Position numbers and translations under genes: made by a program
Part shown: piece after piece, positions 1-7,770 of the stretch
How the letters are laid out: every line of letters starts with the position of its first letter
How positions within the stretch are numbered: position 1 is the first letter of the stretch
Notes under the pieces: generated by a model
The model's input: only the letters and a program-made list of their open reading frames with translations
The model's database searches: none
Told to the model about the DNA's origin: nothing
Source: JAVBUY01 sp031552735
Lineage (GTDB): Bacteria; Bacillota; Clostridia; Christensenellales; Aristaeellaceae
Reading direction: 5' to 3'
DNA length: 31,035 nt
NCBI GenBank assembly: GCA_031552735.1
Contig: JAVBMF010000027.1
Span: 1-31,035, forward strand

Positions 1-1016
1 ATAACAGCCAGTCGCTGATCACCGTGCGCCTGCTGACGCACAAGAGTGAGCCGATCGACGACGCGCTGATCGCCGCGCGCGTGCGCCAGGCGCTGGCCTA
101 TCGGCAGATGCTGCGCACCGATGGCACGGACAGCTACCGCCTGATCTTTGGCGAGGCAGACCGCCTGCCCGGTGTGATCTGCGATCAGTTCGGCTCGGTG
201 ATCGTGCTGCAAATCCTGGCGCTGGGCATGGAGCGGTTCACGCAGGTCATCGCCGATACGCTGGCGGAGGCGCTGCATCCGACCACGCTGCTGCTCAAGA
301 ACGACGACGCCATCCGGCTAAAGGAAGGGATGACCTGCTTCACGCGTGTGCTGCACGGCGCGGAGGTGTCGCGCGCCACGCTGATGGAAAACGGCCTGTC
401 CTTCTCGCTGGATCTGATGGGCGGGCAAAAGACCGGCTACTTCCTCGACCAAAAGAAAAATCACTTGGCACTGCGCGCGTTCAGCCCCGGCAAGCGCGTG
501 CTGGATTGTTTCACCTATGTCGGCGGGTTTGCGCTCAATGCGGCGGCGGGCGGCGCCAGCGAGGTGCTGGGCATCGACAGCTCCGAAGACGCCGTGGCGC
601 TGGCGCGGGACAACGCGGCGCGCAACGGCTTTTCGCAGGTGCGGTTCGAGGCGGCGAACTGCTTCGACTTCCTGCGCGAGCAGGTGCGGCAAAAGGCCAA
701 GTACGACACCATTGTGCTCGATCCCCCGGCGTTCACCAAGGCCAAGGCGTCGCTGGCCAACGCCTGTCGCGGCTACAAGGAGATCAACCTGTCGGCCATG
801 CGCCTGCTGCCGCCCGGCGGCGTGCTGGCAACGCATAGCTGCTCCTACCACATGCCGGAGGACACGTTTGTGCACGTCGTGCTGTCCGCCGCGCAGGATC
901 TGCATCGGCAGGTGCGCGTCATCGACCTCAGGCGGCAGGACGCAGACCACCCGGTGCTGGCCGGATACCCCGAGTCGCACTACCTAAAAAGCCTATGGCT
1001 GCAAATGCTGGATTAA
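1..1016 (+). CDS. Class I SAM-dependent rRNA (cytosine-C5) methyltransferase, RlmI-like, 5' end outside window
   Basis: The reading frame is already open at the first base (codons from position 3 read NSQSLITVRLL), so the start and the N-terminal PUA domain lie upstream and the GTG at 24 is not the true start. Visible parts are the central EADRLPG.. segment, the QKTGYFLDQ.. motif before the Rossmann fold, the SAM-binding stretch VLDCFTYVGGFALNAA, the DPPAF motif, and SCSYHM near the end, whose cysteine is the expected catalytic residue. The RlmI family methylates a cytosine at C5 in 23S rRNA using S-adenosylmethionine. Base composition is GC-rich like the backbone. No clear T-tailed terminator follows. 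The family is secure; the exact rRNA position modified cannot be read from sequence. Confidence 0.9.
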   Translation, partial: NSQSLITVRLLTHKSEPIDDALIAARVRQALAYRQMLRTDGTDSYRLIFGEADRLPGVICDQFGSVIVLQILALGMERFTQVIADTLAEALHPTTLLLKNDDAIRLKEGMTCFTRVLHGAEVSRATLMENGLSFSLDLMGGQKTGYFLDQKKNHLALRAFSPGKRVLDCFTYVGGFALNAAAGGASEVLGIDSSEDAVALARDNAARNGFSQVRFEAANCFDFLREQVRQKAKYDTIVLDPPAFTKAKASLANACRGYKEINLSAMRLLPPGGVLATHSCSYHMPEDTFVHVVLSAAQDLHRQVRVIDLRRQDADHPVLAGYPESHYLKSLWLQMLD

Positions 1017-1194
1017 AAAAGAGGGCACAAAAAATCCCCTCTGCATCGTATACTGCAGCAATACACCAGAGAGGATCCATACGAACTGTTACTCAATTGC
1101 TTTACCCAGAAGTTCATCGCATCGTCGCGCTGGCTCCTCGGGACCCTTATCCTCAGGCAAGTCGGGGCCATGTTCTATAAGCAAAACAACTAGT

Positions 1195-1806
1195 CTATGG
1201 AAGGGCCGATTCATCCATATTGCTGGAGGAATCGCGCGGTCTCCAGAAAACACTATAGTACCAATGCTCTTTCAATTTGGATTCTTCTTGAATAACACTG
1301 GGATAATACATACTCTCTACAAAATCTTTGTCAGCGTGCTCAATATAGTAAATCGATATGGAATAGTCGCCTGCTTCCACAAAAAAGACAACAAGTCCAT
1401 TCTCGATACCTATCCCAGTAAAGAAGCTGTTGCCTAATGAACTAGAAAAGAGCTCTTTTAGTTTATTCTGCAATGTTGCATCCTTGAGAATCGATTCAAC
1501 TACTGCATCTTTCAGTGCATATCCCAGCTCTTCTTCCGCCGAATATGTGATGGTATTATATGCCTGCGGATCAATAGCAATCATATCATTTCCGATTTCT
1601 TGCAGAAGATCCTCGCTATCGCAAAAAACCTCCATGGCAGTTTTTTTTGCTGTCGCATAGCCGTCTTCCGCTTGCTCGTCATTTAGCATGATCGCCTCCG
1701 GCACAGCATGCGTCGTTGTGTGCTCCTGTGCAGTCGCTTTTGCCGCGACAACCCCAAATGCTGCCACAAAAAGGATCAGGCATATTGAAATAGTATGCGT
1801 TTTCAT
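1195..1806 (-). CDS. Exported hypothetical protein (203 aa) in an AT-rich insert
   Basis: The ATG at 1806 is preferred over an in-frame ATG eleven codons upstream because GGAGGC lies seven bases before it. The product starts with a classical signal peptide (KTH, then a hydrophobic run of about 18 residues, then ATAQE as a plausible cleavage site). The mature part is acidic and mixed alpha/beta with a Tyr-rich segment (YSISIYYIEH) and no motif I recognise. Its AT-rich composition differs sharply from the GC-rich genes on both sides, and a transposase remnant lies just upstream, so it was probably acquired by transfer. It resembles in character the AT-rich single genes of the 23.4-29.3 kb island, but it lacks that island's flanking repeat. 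Function unknown. Confidence 0.65.
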   Translation of the reverse strand: MKTHTISICLILFVAAFGVVAAKATAQEHTTTHAVPEAIMLNDEQAEDGYATAKKTAMEVFCDSEDLLQEIGNDMIAIDPQAYNTITYSAEEELGYALKDAVVESILKDATLQNKLKELFSSSLGNSFFTGIGIENGLVVFFVEAGDYSISIYYIEHADKDFVESMYYPSVIQEESKLKEHWYYSVFWRPRDSSSNMDESALP

Positions 1807-1922
1807 ATGTTGCCTCCGATCGATAGCACCTTTGTGCATGCTACATTTGATGTGCCCCCGAAAACATGTCCAGGATCAATGTTAGTCGAGTTCGAGAACC
1901 GACAGGAAAATCCCTTGTCTGC

Positions 1923-2033
1923 TTGGATGCGATAGACGGTTTTGCCGGGTGGTCTGCCGCCCAGGCTGGAATGCGCACGAATCGTGTTGTCGTATTGCAC
2001 CCAACGAGCGATAAGCACCTGCGCTTCATACAT
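1923..2033 (-). pseudogene. Remnant of an IS3/IS481-type transposase (C-terminal rve_3 end)
   Basis: About 36 codons read EAQVLIARWVQYDNTIRAHS followed by SLGGRPP, the hallmark C-terminal end of DDE transposases of the IS3/IS481 superfamily (usual form YNxxRPHSSLGxxxP). The DDE catalytic core is absent: upstream in the same frame only about 20 unrelated codons precede a stop at 2085-2087, next to a small hairpin. Downstream the frame continues without homology and runs into the hypothetical gene at 1806. It is a decayed insertion-sequence scar that helps explain the foreign composition of the neighbouring gene. Confidence 0.75.
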
Positions 2034-2071
2034 GCTGCCAATCCAGAGAACCACGGGAAATGAAAGAACGA

Positions 2072-2089
2072 CGTAGCCTTTAGGCTACG
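2072..2089. repeat. Perfect short hairpin (CGTAGCC ... GGCTACG)
   Basis: Seven-base-pair perfect inverted repeat with a four-base loop (TTTA), next to the transposase remnant. There is no T-run after it, so it is not an intrinsic terminator. It may be part of an insertion-sequence scar or of a small extragenic palindrome. Confidence 0.5.
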
Positions 2090-2132
2090 CCGAGGGGCCG
2101 GGGTTTTGAAATCAATGGAATATCGTTTTGCC

Positions 2133-2157
2133 GAGGGCGCGCCCGCCCTCCTTTTTT
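2133..2157 (+). terminator. Intrinsic-terminator-like hairpin, T-run on plus strand
   Basis: GAGGGCG, loop CGCC, CGCCCTC (2133-2150), then C and six Ts. It abuts the stop codon of the minus-strand U32 gene, so the T-run lies on the opposite side from that needed to end U32 transcription. It would stop plus-strand transcripts from entering the U32 gene antisense. Confidence 0.5.
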
Positions 2158-3394
2158 ATCCCTGCGGGTGGTTTCTGCATTTTCCCCTCAGCATATCGCC
2201 CGCCGCGATGCCCACAGGCAGCGGGATGCGCACGCGCGCGTTGGGGCGCTGGATGACCTCCACCTCCTCGCCAGTGTCGTCCATGCGGATGGCGGTCACG
2301 GTCACCGGCACAATGCCCCGGGGCGTCACTGCCCAAAGCGCGTCGCCGACGAAGAATCGGTTCTTGACCTCAATCAGACCCTCGCCGTCCACGCTGTCCA
2401 GCACATAGCCCACGTACTCCGCGCCCTGCACATACGGCCCGGCCTCGCCAGGCTGCTGCGGCGCGCCAAAGTAAAAGCCGGTGTCCGACAGGTGGTGGCT
2501 GACCTGATGCAGCTCGCCCAGCAGCGCGGCCTGCAATGCCTTGTCGCGCGCATAGCCCGTCGGATCGGCCGCGCAGGCATCCAGCGCGCGGCGATACGCG
2601 CCCACCACGGTGGCGACGTAGTATTCGCTCTTCATGCGCCCCTCGATCTTGAGGCTGGCCAGCCCGGCCTCGCACAGCGCCGGGATGTGTTCGATCATGC
2701 ACAGGTCGCGCGCACTGAGCACCGTGGTACCGTGCGCGTCCTCTTCGATGGTCATCGGCTGGTCGGGGCGCTTCTGCTCGGTCAGCGTGTACGTCCAGCG
2801 GCAGGGCTGCGCGCACGCGCCTTGATTGGCGCCGCGCCCGGTCATCGCCGCGCTCAAAAGGCACCGACCGGAGTAGCTCATGCACACCGCGCCGTGCACA
2901 AATGCCTCCAGCGCCAGCGTGTCGGGCAGGTCATCGCGCATCGCCCGAATCTGCGCCAGGCTCAGCTCGCGCGCTAGGATGACGCGCTCCGCGCCTAGGC
3001 TGTGCCATGCGCGCGCGGCGGCGGTGTTCATGGTATTGGCCTGTGTGCTGATGTGCAGCGGCAAATCGGGCACGCGCTGGCGCAGCGTTGCCACCGCGCC
3101 CAGATCGCTGACGATGGCGGCGTGCGCCCCGGCGTCCAGTGCGCAGCGCGCGGCCTCCACCATGCCTTCCATCTGGTCATCGGTGGGAAAGATATTCAGC
3201 GTCACATAGATTTTCTTGCCCAGATCGCGCGCGTGACACACCGCCTCGCGCAGCATGCCGGGCGTAAAGTTGCCCGCCGACGCGCGCAGGCCATATTGCT
3301 CCAGCCCCAGATACGCGGCGTCCGCGCCAAAGCGAAACGCGGCTTGCAGTTGTCTCATGCCCCCGGCAGGGGCCAGCAGCTCGGGTATGCGCAC
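2156..3394 (-). CDS. Peptidase U32 family protein (TrhP/RlhA-like RNA hydroxylation factor)
   Basis: 412 aa. It opens with MRIPELLAPAGG, the typical N-terminus of the U32 family, whose fold is barrel-like. The family signature is EAFVHGAVCMSYSGRC (about residues 160-177), followed by further cysteines (GACAQPCRW) that in characterised relatives hold an iron-sulfur cluster. Despite the peptidase name, characterised relatives hydroxylate RNA: TrhP acts on wobble uridine of tRNA and RlhA on 23S rRNA. The GTG start at 3394 lies three bases after the mltG stop, with AGGGGG nine bases upstream inside mltG, so the two are probably translationally coupled. U32 genes next to mltG are a common Bacillota arrangement. 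Which RNA is modified here is not determined. Confidence 0.88.
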   Translation of the reverse strand: MRIPELLAPAGGMRQLQAAFRFGADAAYLGLEQYGLRASAGNFTPGMLREAVCHARDLGKKIYVTLNIFPTDDQMEGMVEAARCALDAGAHAAIVSDLGAVATLRQRVPDLPLHISTQANTMNTAAARAWHSLGAERVILARELSLAQIRAMRDDLPDTLALEAFVHGAVCMSYSGRCLLSAAMTGRGANQGACAQPCRWTYTLTEQKRPDQPMTIEEDAHGTTVLSARDLCMIEHIPALCEAGLASLKIEGRMKSEYYVATVVGAYRRALDACAADPTGYARDKALQAALLGELHQVSHHLSDTGFYFGAPQQPGEAGPYVQGAEYVGYVLDSVDGEGLIEVKNRFFVGDALWAVTPRGIVPVTVTAIRMDDTGEEVEVIQRPNARVRIPLPVGIAAGDMLRGKCRNHPQG

Positions 3395-3397
3395 GCG

Positions 3398-4582
3398 TTA
3401 CAGCCCCCTGCTCTTATCGTACTGCACCCACAGCGGGCTATACAGCGCCACCGCCGCCTCGTGCTCCTTGAGCGTCCTGCTGAATACCAGCGCGCCGGTG
3501 TCCGGGTTGGCCGAGCAGAAGTACAGATACTTCTGCGCGACAAACTGCTCGTCGGGGTACAGCGCGGCGACGATCGCGTCGCCGGAGGGATTGCAGATCG
3601 GGCCGACCGGCAGCCCCTTGTTGGCATAGGTGTTGTAGGCGGAGTTGACCGCCAAGTCCTCGCTGGACAGCGCCATCTTCTTGCTGTTGAGCGCGTACTT
3701 GATGGTCACGTCCGAACCGAGCGTCATGTTGGCTTTCAGGCGGTTGTGGAACACCGCCGATACCTTCGCAAAGTCCTGCGTCTTGCCTTCCTTCTCGATC
3801 ATGGAGGCGATGATCAGCACCTGATCCATGGTCAGCCCCAGCGCCTCCGCGCGCTCAAAATACGTCGCGGGGAAGGCCGCCTCGGTCTGCGACAGCAGCT
3901 TTTTGATGATGTCGTCGGTGGTGGCGCTAGAAAAAACCTCATACGTATTGGGCGACAGATAGCCCTCCAGGATGTACTTGCGCTGGCTGGCCTTGGGCGT
4001 GGCCAGCACGTCCGCGATGTAGTAGTAGTCCTTGTACTGCGTGCCCACCTTGCACAGCGACAGGAACTCGTCGCGGCTCTTGATCACGCCGTCGGCGGCA
4101 AACTTGTCGGCAATGTCCTCGATGGTCCAGCCGGGGATCACCGTGATGCTGCGCGTGTTGGGTCTGCCGTCGCCGCTGGTCAGCGCGTCCATGATCTGCT
4201 GCATGGTCATCGCGCGCGTCAGCGTGTACTCGCCGGGTTGCAGGCGCTGGCCCACGCCGCGGAAGTCGCCCAGGTACTTAAACACGGTCTTGTTGCGCAC
4301 GAGGTCGGCGGCCTTTAGGTCGCCGGACACGCGGGTTAGCGAGCTGCCCGACTTGACCTGAAAGGTGATCGGCGTCGTATCGCCCGGCGCGACCGGCAGC
4401 ACAAACTGCTGCTCGACCAGCGTCCAGCCGGTGTACAGCAGGCCGCCCACGATGCACAGGCTGCACGCGAGAATCAGCAGCGGCCTGAGCAGGCGCCAAA
4501 TCCAGTCATACCAGAAAAAGCCGTACGAGCGTTGCTCGTGCAGCGATTTTTCATCGACAAAGCGGCGGGGTTTCTTGGCCAT
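3398..4582 (-). CDS. mltG: Endolytic murein transglycosylase MltG (YceG-like)
   Basis: 394 aa from the ATG at 4582, which has AGGAGG four bases upstream; the open frame extends further back but without family similarity. A basic cytoplasmic N-terminus (about 35 residues) precedes one transmembrane helix (LLILACSLCIVGGLLYTGW) and then the extracytoplasmic YceG domain. Conserved features are PGWTIEDIA, ASMIEKEG carrying the catalytic glutamate, SDVTIKYAL, and NTYANKGLPVGPICNPSGDA. MltG cleaves nascent glycan strands near the membrane and ends peptidoglycan polymerisation. It lies 26 bp downstream of the YlbF-like gene and 3 bp upstream of the U32 gene, forming a three-gene operon. Confidence 0.95.
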   Translation of the reverse strand: MAKKPRRFVDEKSLHEQRSYGFFWYDWIWRLLRPLLILACSLCIVGGLLYTGWTLVEQQFVLPVAPGDTTPITFQVKSGSSLTRVSGDLKAADLVRNKTVFKYLGDFRGVGQRLQPGEYTLTRAMTMQQIMDALTSGDGRPNTRSITVIPGWTIEDIADKFAADGVIKSRDEFLSLCKVGTQYKDYYYIADVLATPKASQRKYILEGYLSPNTYEVFSSATTDDIIKKLLSQTEAAFPATYFERAEALGLTMDQVLIIASMIEKEGKTQDFAKVSAVFHNRLKANMTLGSDVTIKYALNSKKMALSSEDLAVNSAYNTYANKGLPVGPICNPSGDAIVAALYPDEQFVAQKYLYFCSANPDTGALVFSRTLKEHEAAVALYSPLWVQYDKSRGL

Positions 4583-4608
4583 AGGTCCTCCTTGACGGCG
4601 CGGCGCGA

Positions 4609-4962
4609 TCAGCCCAGCTCGGGCAGTTCCAACTGCATGCCGGACGCGTCGGTCACGATCTTGATCACGTCGGCCAGCATTTTCTGCACCTTCATCTCCA
4701 TGAGCAGATACTGCTGCACATCGGCGTTCATATACAACAGCGACGCAAGCTGCTGAAAGCGCTGCATCTGCTCCTCGGGCACCTTGTCCATGCCGCCGAC
4801 GGCATGCATTTGCAGCTGCATTTGCAGCTTCTTGTATTCCTTGAGCAGCACGCGGTTGGTTTCGTCCTCGTTGACCAACTGATGCAGCCGCGCATATTCG
4901 CGGCACATCTCGCTATCCCTGATATGGCGTGCCAAGTCGTACGCACGGTCGTAAATGTCCAT
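4609..4962 (-). CDS. YlbF family protein (YlbF/YmcA-like)
   Basis: 117 aa from the ATG at 4962 (MDIYDRAY..), chosen over the ATG at 4977 because AGGGAG lies six bases upstream of it. The protein is almost entirely alpha-helical, with the pattern of the Com_YlbF family: ARHIRDSEMCREYARLHQLV, then LLKEYKKLQMQLQ, then a C-terminal helix of the QYLLMEMKVQKML type. In Bacillus the YlbF/YmcA/YaaT complex modulates RNase Y-dependent mRNA processing, competence and sporulation. Here it heads an operon with mltG and U32 and sits directly downstream of the RNase J gene, an RNA-decay context that fits. Which paralogue it corresponds to is uncertain. Confidence 0.85.
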   Translation of the reverse strand: MDIYDRAYDLARHIRDSEMCREYARLHQLVNEDETNRVLLKEYKKLQMQLQMHAVGGMDKVPEEQMQRFQQLASLLYMNADVQQYLLMEMKVQKMLADVIKIVTDASGMQLELPELG

Positions 4963-4982
4963 TGTACTCTCCCTCATTCACC

Positions 4983-5014
4983 AATATCTTGCCATAAAAT
5001 ATCTTGCCATAAAA
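4983..5014. repeat. Tandem 15-bp duplication upstream of the YlbF-like gene
   Basis: AATATCTTGCCATAAA occurs at 4983-4998 and again with a 15-base period, ending at 5013-5014. It lies between the RNase J terminator and the YlbF-like start, where a promoter would be expected. I could not identify convincing -35 and -10 boxes within it. Confidence 0.7.
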
Positions 5015-5038
5015 GAAGCGCCGCATTCCTGCGACGCT
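5011..5038 (-). terminator. Intrinsic terminator of the RNase J gene
   Basis: On the minus strand a nine-base-pair stem (AGCGTCGCA/TGCGGCGCT, one G-T wobble, loop GGAA) is followed by TCTTTTAT. It begins about 40 bp after the RNase J stop and separates that gene from the YlbF-mltG-U32 operon. Confidence 0.8.
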
Positions 5039-5077
5039 CCGCTGTGTTGCGCGGCTGCAAGTTGCATGCCCATTTTA

Positions 5078-6739
5078 TCACATCTCGATGATAATCGGCA
5101 AGATCATTGGGTTGCGCTTGATCTGCTCGTAGAGGAAGCGGTGCAGCTCGTCCTTGAGCCTGTTCTTGATCTCGGTCCAGTCCTCGGGCTTGATGACCGG
5201 GTACTTGACCAGCACCGACGCGATGGCCAGCTTGGTGCCCTCGACCAGCGTCTCGTTCTCGCGCACGTAGACAAACCCGCGCGAGATAATGTCCGGGCCG
5301 GAGCCGATCTTGCCGGTGTCCTTGTCAACGCCCAGCACGATGATGATGATGCCGTCCTCGGACAAGTGCTTGCGGTCGCGCAGCACCACATTGCCCACGT
5401 CGCCGATGCCCAGGCCATCGACCATCACGCTGCCGGTGGGCACCGATCCGGCGATGTGCAGCGTGTCCTCGCCCAGCTCGATGACCTGCCCGATCTCGGG
5501 GATGACGACATTGGTTTCCGGCATGCCCATGGCCATGGCCAGCTTGGCGTGGTGCCACAGCATGCGGTATTCGCCATGCACGGGGATGAAGAACTTCGGT
5601 TTGGTGACGGCGTGCACGAGCTTGAGTTCCTCTTGACAGGCGTGGCCGGAGACGTGCACATCGGCGATGGCCTCGTAGACCACCTGCGCGCCGATGCGGT
5701 AGAGCTGGTTGATGACGCGCGCCACCAGCACCTCGTTGCCGGGGATCGGGTTGGCCGACACAATGACCAGATCGCTCTGGCGGATTTGCAGCTTTTTGTG
5801 CTCGCTGTAGGCCATGCGGGTCAGGCCGCTCATCGGCTCACCCTGACTGCCGGTGGTGATGACCACGATCTGGTCGTCGTCAAAGCGGTCCAGCACCTCG
5901 GCGCTGACCAGATGCCCCTCGGGGATTTTCAGCTCGCCGATCTGGATAGCGACGCGCACAGTGGACACCATGCTGCGGCCGATAAAGCACACCTTGCGCC
6001 CAAAGCGCACCGCCTCGTCCACCACCTGCTGGATGCGGTGGATGTTGGAGGCGAACATCGCGATGATCACGCGGCCATAGGCCGACATAAAGAGCTGGTG
6101 GAAGGTTTCGCCGATTTTTTTCTCGCTCATGGTGTATCCGGCGCGCTCCACGTTGGTGGAATCAGCCAGCAGCGCCAGCACGCCCGCCGAGCCATACGCC
6201 GCCAGCGTGTTGATGTCGGTGCATTCGCCGTCGATGGGCGTGTAGTCGATCTTAAAGTCGCCGGTGACAATCACCGTGCCCACCGGGCAGGTGATGGCCA
6301 TGGCCACCGCGCCGGTGATGGAGTGATTGACCTTGATAAACTGCACGGTGAACTTGCCGAATGTCTGCGTGTCGCGCGGGCGGATGACCTGCAACTGCGC
6401 GTCGCCGATGCCGTGCTCGCGCAGCTTGGTGTCAATCAGCGCGCAGGTCAGTTTGGTGCCATAGATGGGTGCCTTGATCTGGCGCAGCGCGTACGGCAGC
6501 GCGCCGATGTGGTCCTCGTGCCCGTGCGTGATCAAAAACGCGCGCAGGCGATCTTGATTCTCGATCAGATAGGAGAAATCCGGGATCACCAAATCGATGC
6601 CCAGCATGTCCTCTTTGGGAAAAATAAGGCCGCAATCCACGACCACAATATCGTCCTCGTATTCGAAGACGGTGCAGTTTTTTCCAATTTCGTCCACGCC
6701 GCCGAGCGGGATGATGCGCAGTTTGCTGGCAGGTGCCAC
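5078..6739 (-). CDS. rnj: Ribonuclease J
   Basis: 553 aa from the GTG at 6739 (MAPASKLRIIPLGG), supported by AGGGGGC six bases upstream; a TTG at 6757 overlaps that ribosome-binding site and is less likely. It is a metallo-beta-lactamase/beta-CASP nuclease. The zinc motif HGHEDHIG is at residues 72-79, the beta-CASP domain and further metal ligands follow (TGDFKID, TTGSQGEPMSGLTRMA), and SGHACQEELKL and PVHGEYRML lie near residue 370. Length matches RNase J1/J2 (about 555 aa). The enzyme has 5'-exonuclease and endonuclease activity and is a main mRNA-decay and rRNA-maturation enzyme in Bacillota. It has its own promoter and terminator, hence a single-gene unit. Only one J paralogue is in the window, so J1 versus J2 cannot be assigned. 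Confidence 0.96.
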   Translation of the reverse strand: MAPASKLRIIPLGGVDEIGKNCTVFEYEDDIVVVDCGLIFPKEDMLGIDLVIPDFSYLIENQDRLRAFLITHGHEDHIGALPYALRQIKAPIYGTKLTCALIDTKLREHGIGDAQLQVIRPRDTQTFGKFTVQFIKVNHSITGAVAMAITCPVGTVIVTGDFKIDYTPIDGECTDINTLAAYGSAGVLALLADSTNVERAGYTMSEKKIGETFHQLFMSAYGRVIIAMFASNIHRIQQVVDEAVRFGRKVCFIGRSMVSTVRVAIQIGELKIPEGHLVSAEVLDRFDDDQIVVITTGSQGEPMSGLTRMAYSEHKKLQIRQSDLVIVSANPIPGNEVLVARVINQLYRIGAQVVYEAIADVHVSGHACQEELKLVHAVTKPKFFIPVHGEYRMLWHHAKLAMAMGMPETNVVIPEIGQVIELGEDTLHIAGSVPTGSVMVDGLGIGDVGNVVLRDRKHLSEDGIIIIVLGVDKDTGKIGSGPDIISRGFVYVRENETLVEGTKLAIASVLVKYPVIKPEDWTEIKNRLKDELHRFLYEQIKRNPMILPIIIEM

Positions 6740-6849
6740 AGCCCCGCCCCCTTTCAAAAAAACTCATACACAAGACAGGTCTGCGCGCTGGGTGGCGCGC
6801 GGCCTCAAGAACTATGTGGCACTACAAAAGCGCCAACTTCTCTGGATGC

Positions 6850-6878
6850 ATTATAGCATACGCGATGGCCGCGCACAA
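6850..6878 (-). promoter_or_regulatory. Promoter of rnj
   Basis: Minus-strand -35 TTGTGC (6873-6878), 17-bp spacer and -10 TATAAT (6850-6855) with the extended-10 TGC in front. The leader to the GTG start is about 105 nt. Confidence 0.75.
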
Positions 6879-6912
6879 CCACCCTGAACGATTTTTTCGA
6901 TCCATAAACTGA

Positions 6913-6947
6913 CAAAAAAAGGGCTCCCCGGCGTGCGGGAAACCCTT
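6913..6947 (-). terminator. Terminator of the hisS-aspS-trxA operon
   Basis: On the minus strand a twelve-base-pair stem (AAGGGTTTCCCG/CGGGGAGCCCTT, two G-T wobbles) with a five-base loop is followed by seven Ts. It begins 24 bp after the trxA stop. Confidence 0.88.
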
Positions 6948-6970
6948 TGCTTCGTTTTTTCGCAGGCGGA

Positions 6971-7303
6971 TCACTTGATGTGCGGCGTCAGCATCGCGGC
7001 GATCTCCGCCTTGCCGCGCGCGCCGACCTCACGCGCCACCATGTCGCCGCCGGCAATCACCACCAGCGTCGGGATGGACATGACGCCATACTTCTGCGCC
7101 AGCTCCATTTGCTCATCCACATTCACCTTGCCCACAATCGCCTTGCCGGACAGCTCCTCGGCGACGGCGTCCACATGCGGCGCAACCATGCGGCACGGGC
7201 CGCACCAGGGCGCCCAGAAGTCCAGCAGCACCGGCTGCTCCGCCTTCAAAACCTCGGTCTCAAAGTTGGCGGCGGTAATCTCTTTCACATACGCGTTGGC
7301 CAT
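6971..7303 (-). CDS. trxA: Thioredoxin
   Basis: 110 aa, standard thioredoxin length. The redox-active site WCGPC is at residues 33-37, preceded by VLLDFWAP, and the cis-proline motif SIPTLVVI follows at about residue 76. AAGGAGGA lies upstream of the ATG. It reduces disulfides of cytoplasmic proteins such as ribonucleotide reductase and peroxiredoxins, with electrons from thioredoxin reductase. It is the last gene of the operon, 28 bp after the RseC-like gene and followed by a strong terminator. Its position behind two aminoacyl-tRNA synthetases under one T-box promoter is unusual, though an internal promoter cannot be ruled out. Confidence 0.97.
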   Translation of the reverse strand: MANAYVKEITAANFETEVLKAEQPVLLDFWAPWCGPCRMVAPHVDAVAEELSGKAIVGKVNVDEQMELAQKYGVMSIPTLVVIAGGDMVAREVGARGKAEIAAMLTPHIK

Positions 7304-7331
7304 TTTTCCATTTCCTCCTTTTCAGTCCACT

Positions 7332-7751
7332 TCAGTCCATAGGCTGGATGTCCACGATTTGTGGCTGCCAGTCCCGCTTATCCTGAATGCGGCGGTTGAT
7401 GAGCATCAGCGCGCCGCCCGCCAGCACCAGGCCCAGCACCGCGCACAGCGCCGCGAACAAGTCCGCGGGCCAGCCCGGCGCGATGCGCGGTTGCAGCGGC
7501 CCCGCCGCAAACAGCCCGCCCAGCATCAGCGCCAGCGGCACCGTGTACGCCAGCAGCGATGCCTGCGCCACCTTGCCCTCGGGCATGCGCACGGTGACCT
7601 GCGCACCCAGCGGCGCGTCACCGGGCAGCGTCAGGCGCGTCGCGTGGCGGCTGCCGTTGCACTGCCCGCACTTCTCGCACGCCTCGGGCCGGGCGAACTC
7701 CACCGTCAGGCTGCCCTGCGCGGTGTCCACCACCGTTCCTGTTTGCAGCAC
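7332..7751 (-). CDS. SoxR-reducing system protein RseC family
   Basis: 139 aa from the GTG at 7751, chosen because GAGGGGG lies eight bases upstream, the codon falls 19 bp after the aspS stop, and the predicted start MLQTGTVV matches the family's N-terminal beta strand. A cysteine cluster CxxCxxC (C25, C28, C31) is followed by two hydrophobic helices (about residues 60-80 and 90-112) and a basic tail. RseC-family proteins are small inner-membrane proteins; in proteobacteria they accompany Rnf-type electron transfer and help re-reduce SoxR. No rnf or soxR genes are visible here. Pairing with trxA fits a thiol or redox role, which is inference. Confidence 0.8.
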   Translation of the reverse strand: MLQTGTVVDTAQGSLTVEFARPEACEKCGQCNGSRHATRLTLPGDAPLGAQVTVRMPEGKVAQASLLAYTVPLALMLGGLFAAGPLQPRIAPGWPADLFAALCAVLGLVLAGGALMLINRRIQDKRDWQPQIVDIQPMD

Positions 7752-7770
7752 GGCACATGCCCCCTCTTTC

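Noticed and set aside
1017..1193. 59-codon open stretch in frame after the methyltransferase stop (..REDPYELLLNCFTQKF..)
   Set aside because: No start codon before position 1170, no ribosome-binding site and no recognised family; could be chance or a scar, not strong enough to call.
4955..6856. 633-codon plus-strand open frame opposite RNase J
   Set aside because: Composition is His/Asp/Val-rich with no domain, and it lies exactly antisense to a well-supported RNase J gene; a GC-rich codon shadow.
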